Shown: positions 5,041-7,009 of the stretch, one piece after another
Layout of the letters: each line of letters begins with the position of its first letter
Numbering within the stretch: position 1 is the stretch's first letter
Source: Syntrophus sp. (in: bacteria)
GTDB taxonomy: Bacteria > Desulfobacterota > Syntrophia > Syntrophales > UBA8958
NCBI GenBank assembly: GCA_003451635.1
Contig: DMAT01000054.1
Location: 1 to 7,009 of the forward strand
Reading direction: 5' to 3'
DNA: 7,009 nucleotides
The notes under the pieces: model-generated
The model's database searches: none
Told to the model about the DNA's origin: nothing
Seen by the model: only the letters and a program-made list of their open reading frames with translations
Made by a program: the position numbers and the translations under genes

Positions 5041-6199
5041 GGTTCACCTCCTGAAGCCCCACCCAGATACTTTCCTTCCTGGGGGTGGCGCTTCCTTTCA
5101 CGTCAAAATAGATTTCTTCTAATAGTTGGACCGTTATGTCCCGCCCGCCGAGTCCGGCAATATACCCGAAGATGGGAGGATGGCCCGGAACATTGCAAAT
5201 GGCCGCCCGGACCTCCTGGGCGAAGATCCCGCTGGCCCCGAAGGAAAAGTTGCGGTCCACCACAACCACCTTCTTTGCCTTCCCGAGGGCCCGGCGCACG
5301 GCTTCCACCGGAAAGGGCCTGAATAATTTAATCTTGAGAACCCCGACTTTTTCTCCCCGGGGCCGGAGTTCCTCCAGGAGCAGGCGGCCGGTGCTGGTGA
5401 CGGTGCCGGAGGTCACAAAAACGATGTCCGCATCATCGCAATCGATAGCTTCCACGGCGCCGTAGCGGCGGTCAAAGATCATTGCGAACTCCTCTTCCAC
5501 CCGGTCAAACTGCCCCAGGGCGTCATCCATGGCCATGGCGATGTCATAGCGCATTTCCATGTAGGCGTTGGGAGTTACCAGGGGACTCAGGGAATAGGGA
5601 TGCTTCGTATCAAGGATGAAGGCCGGTTTATAAGGGGGCAGGAAGCGATCCACTTCGTCCTGGTCCGGGACATCGACGGGTTCGTAGGTGTGAGAGAGGT
5701 AAAAAGCGTCCAGAACGACCATGGCGGGCAGATTGACGATTTCCGCCAATCGGTAGGCCTGGATGGTCGTATCGAGGACCTCCTGGCCGTCTTCGCAGTA
5801 GAGTTGAATCCAGCCCGTGTCCCGCTGGGCGAGGCTGTCGGTCTGGTCGTTCCAGATGTTCCATCCCGGCGCCAGGGCCCGGTTGACCTCGGCCATGACA
5901 ATAGGGAGGCGGGCCCCGGATGCCCAGTGGAGGAGTTCATGCATCAGGGCCAGCCCCTGGGAAGAGGTGGCGGTGAAGGTTCTGATCCCGGTACTCTGGG
6001 CCCCGATCAACGCCGCCATGCAGGAATGTTCGCTTTCCACCCGCAGGTACTTGGCGTCCATCTTGCCCGTAGTGACATAATCCGACAGGATCTCGACAAT
6101 ATGGGTCTGGGGTGTGATGGGATAGGCGGAAATCACCTGAACCCTGGCCAGGCGAACCGCTTCCGCCACGGCGTGGCTGCCCTCGAGGACCTTTTTCAT
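5030..6199 (-). CDS. porA: Pyruvate:ferredoxin oxidoreductase, alpha subunit
   Basis: Partner of PorB in the four-subunit-type pyruvate synthase/oxidoreductase. It has 389 residues, normal for PorA. Hallmarks are SAYPITPQT (24-32), which shapes the pyrimidine site, YLRVESEHS (51-59) carrying the glutamate expected to contact ThDP, TFTATSSQGLALMHE (74-88), NRALAPGWNIWNDQTDS, and RDTGWIQLYCEDGQE, which is very typical of PorA rather than KorA. The C-terminal transketolase-like domain shows KLFRPFP and DRNFSFGASG, followed by IAGLGGRD. The ATG at 6197-6199 overlaps the TGA of the upstream gene as ATGA, and GGAGGG precedes it. The alpha subunit is normally accompanied by a gamma subunit; none is seen here, so it is expected further upstream. 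Confidence 0.94.
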   Translation of the reverse strand: MKKVLEGSHAVAEAVRLARVQVISAYPITPQTHIVEILSDYVTTGKMDAKYLRVESEHSCMAALIGAQSTGIRTFTATSSQGLALMHELLHWASGARLPIVMAEVNRALAPGWNIWNDQTDSLAQRDTGWIQLYCEDGQEVLDTTIQAYRLAEIVNLPAMVVLDAFYLSHTYEPVDVPDQDEVDRFLPPYKPAFILDTKHPYSLSPLVTPNAYMEMRYDIAMAMDDALGQFDRVEEEFAMIFDRRYGAVEAIDCDDADIVFVTSGTVTSTGRLLLEELRPRGEKVGVLKIKLFRPFPVEAVRRALGKAKKVVVVDRNFSFGASGIFAQEVRAAICNVPGHPPIFGYIAGLGGRDITVQLLEEIYFDVKGSATPRKESIWVGLQEVNRAT

Positions 6200-7009
6200 G
6201 ATTCTCCCTCCTCATACAGGGTCATGGCGTTTCTGGGACACTCCACGACGCACAGGCCGCACCCCTTGCAGTAATCGTAATTGATGTGGCGTTCCGTCAT
6301 GTCCCGACCCCGCAGGATGGAGACGTCGGGACAAAAGAGGTAGCAGTTGTCGCAGTTGTTGCAGATTCCGCAGTTGAAGCACCGTCCCGCCTCCCGCATC
6401 GCCGTATTGGCCGAGATCTTCAGTTCGATTTCATCGAAGGAAGAGGTACGCTCTTCGATAAGGAGCCGGGGCTGAATAACCCGGGGTTCAAACTGGAAAT
6501 AATCCGTATTGATTTCCTGATACGAGACGATGTGGGGTTTCCTCTCTTTCCGGGGGCCGTTCATGTATATCTCCATGGAAAGAGCGGGCCCCTCGCCGAC
6601 CAGGCAGGAGAAAAGACGCTCCGTGACGGCGTCGGCGCCGCTCTGGAAAAGGGTATCGAGGGCCATAGCGGCCTGCTTGCCCGAAGCGATGGCCTGGGTG
6701 ACGTTCTTGTCGGTGTTTGTCAGATCGCCGCCATAGATGATCGTTGTCCCCTGTAGTTCCTGGTGGATTGTACAATGACTCAGGTAAAGGTGCACGGATG
6801 CGTTATGCTGGTTACCTGCTTCGGCGGCGGGTGGCGGGGGCTCATGCCATTTCTCTGCCGCCGCGGCGCCGGTGGCCACGAAGACCCGCTGCACCGGAAT
6901 TTCAATGGGGCCGGTTCCATCGGTAACAATTCTGCCCCGGCCGTCCCGATTGAGGCCTTCCACCTTCATCTGCCGGACCGTCAAGATGCAGTCCGATCCA
7001 TTGGCGGGG
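6196..7009 (-). CDS. FAD/NAD(P)-binding oxidoreductase fused to a 2x[4Fe-4S] ferredoxin domain (5' end outside window)
   Basis: The C-terminal 270 codons or so of a GltD-like (glutamate synthase small-subunit type) pyridine nucleotide-disulfide oxidoreductase with a ferredoxin tail. The frame stays open to base 7009; the TTG at 6984 is internal. Numbering from that TTG codon: VFVATGA (34-40) and IIYGGDLTNTDKNVTQAIASG (82-102) are the end of the FAD-binding fold, where the flavin ribityl/phosphate-contacting GD motif and the following helix sit. The ferredoxin domain begins near 200. CFNCGICNNCDNCYLFCP (202-219) and CKGCGLCVVECP (239-250) supply Cys for two [4Fe-4S] clusters, as in PorD delta subunits. 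A Pro-rich stretch, EPPPPAAEAG (48-57), lies between the two FAD segments. It probably serves as the delta subunit plus a flavin module linking Por to NAD(P)H; the electron acceptor is inferred. Confidence 0.85.
   Translation of the reverse strand, partial: PANGSDCILTVRQMKVEGLNRDGRGRIVTDGTGPIEIPVQRVFVATGAAAAEKWHEPPPPAAEAGNQHNASVHLYLSHCTIHQELQGTTIIYGGDLTNTDKNVTQAIASGKQAAMALDTLFQSGADAVTERLFSCLVGEGPALSMEIYMNGPRKERKPHIVSYQEINTDYFQFEPRVIQPRLLIEERTSSFDEIELKISANTAMREAGRCFNCGICNNCDNCYLFCPDVSILRGRDMTERHINYDYCKGCGLCVVECPRNAMTLYEEGES

Noticed and set aside
4246..5465. Several plus-strand ORFs of 66-135 codons opposite porB and porA
   Set aside because: All lie antisense to strongly conserved enzymes in GC-rich codons, where stop codons are rare. 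None shows domain features.
5600..6274. 224-codon plus-strand ORF opposite porA
   Set aside because: It is the antisense shadow of the well-conserved porA coding sequence and has no ribosome binding site or recognisable domain.
1..7009. CRISPR array, rRNA, or intact insertion sequence
   Set aside because: No regularly spaced direct repeats, rRNA signature or transposase frame was found on either strand by eye.

Overview
The window looks like a chromosomal stretch from an anaerobic bacterium. The main support is a four-subunit-type pyruvate:ferredoxin oxidoreductase gene set (alpha and beta genes plus a flavoprotein/ferredoxin fusion). Strong Shine-Dalgarno sequences and several sigma70-like promoters fit a Gram-negative of the Desulfobacterota (old Deltaproteobacteria) kind. 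That placement is an impression from protein style, not something the sequence proves.

Layout, left to right. Positions 1-422 (+) hold the C-terminal half of a stand-alone glutamate formimidoyltransferase. A bidirectional terminator (443-500) separates it from a convergent cold shock protein gene (513-713, -), which has a promoter at 891-919 and a leader of about 170 nt. Positions 920-1354 contain only a doubtful 68-aa Trp-rich ORF with a good ribosome binding site, followed by a clear terminator. A promoter (1353-1381) directly abutting that terminator drives a GNAT acetyltransferase gene (1500-1922, +). Next comes a RelB/RelE-type toxin-antitoxin pair (2033-2513, +) with a palindromic operator candidate. 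A tRNA-Arg(CCU) gene on the minus strand (2659-2735) follows, then a bidirectional terminator (2806-2844).

A very small minus-strand gene (2933-3040, 35 aa) has its own promoter, ribosome binding site and terminator. Divergent from it is a PanE-like 2-dehydropantoate 2-reductase gene (3242-4162, +). Its stop codon overlaps the stop of the convergent porB (4159-5040, -). porB, porA (5030-6199, -) and the flavoprotein-ferredoxin gene (6196 to beyond 7009, -) form a tightly packed operon. Its genes overlap by 11 and 4 nt and are transcribed from beyond the right edge.

How the genes work together: the minus-strand operon encodes the thiamine-diphosphate core (PorA + PorB) of an enzyme interconverting pyruvate + CoA with acetyl-CoA + CO2. 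The fused FAD/NAD(P)-binding and 2x[4Fe-4S] protein probably links its low-potential electrons to a pyridine nucleotide pool or ferredoxin; this is inference. The gamma subunit is not visible and would be expected upstream, outside the window. The other genes look like independent small transcription units. I found no CRISPR array, rRNA, intact insertion sequence or clearly new multi-gene system. The best candidates for undescribed biology are the 35-aa gene, the 68-aa Trp-rich ORF and the csp leader.
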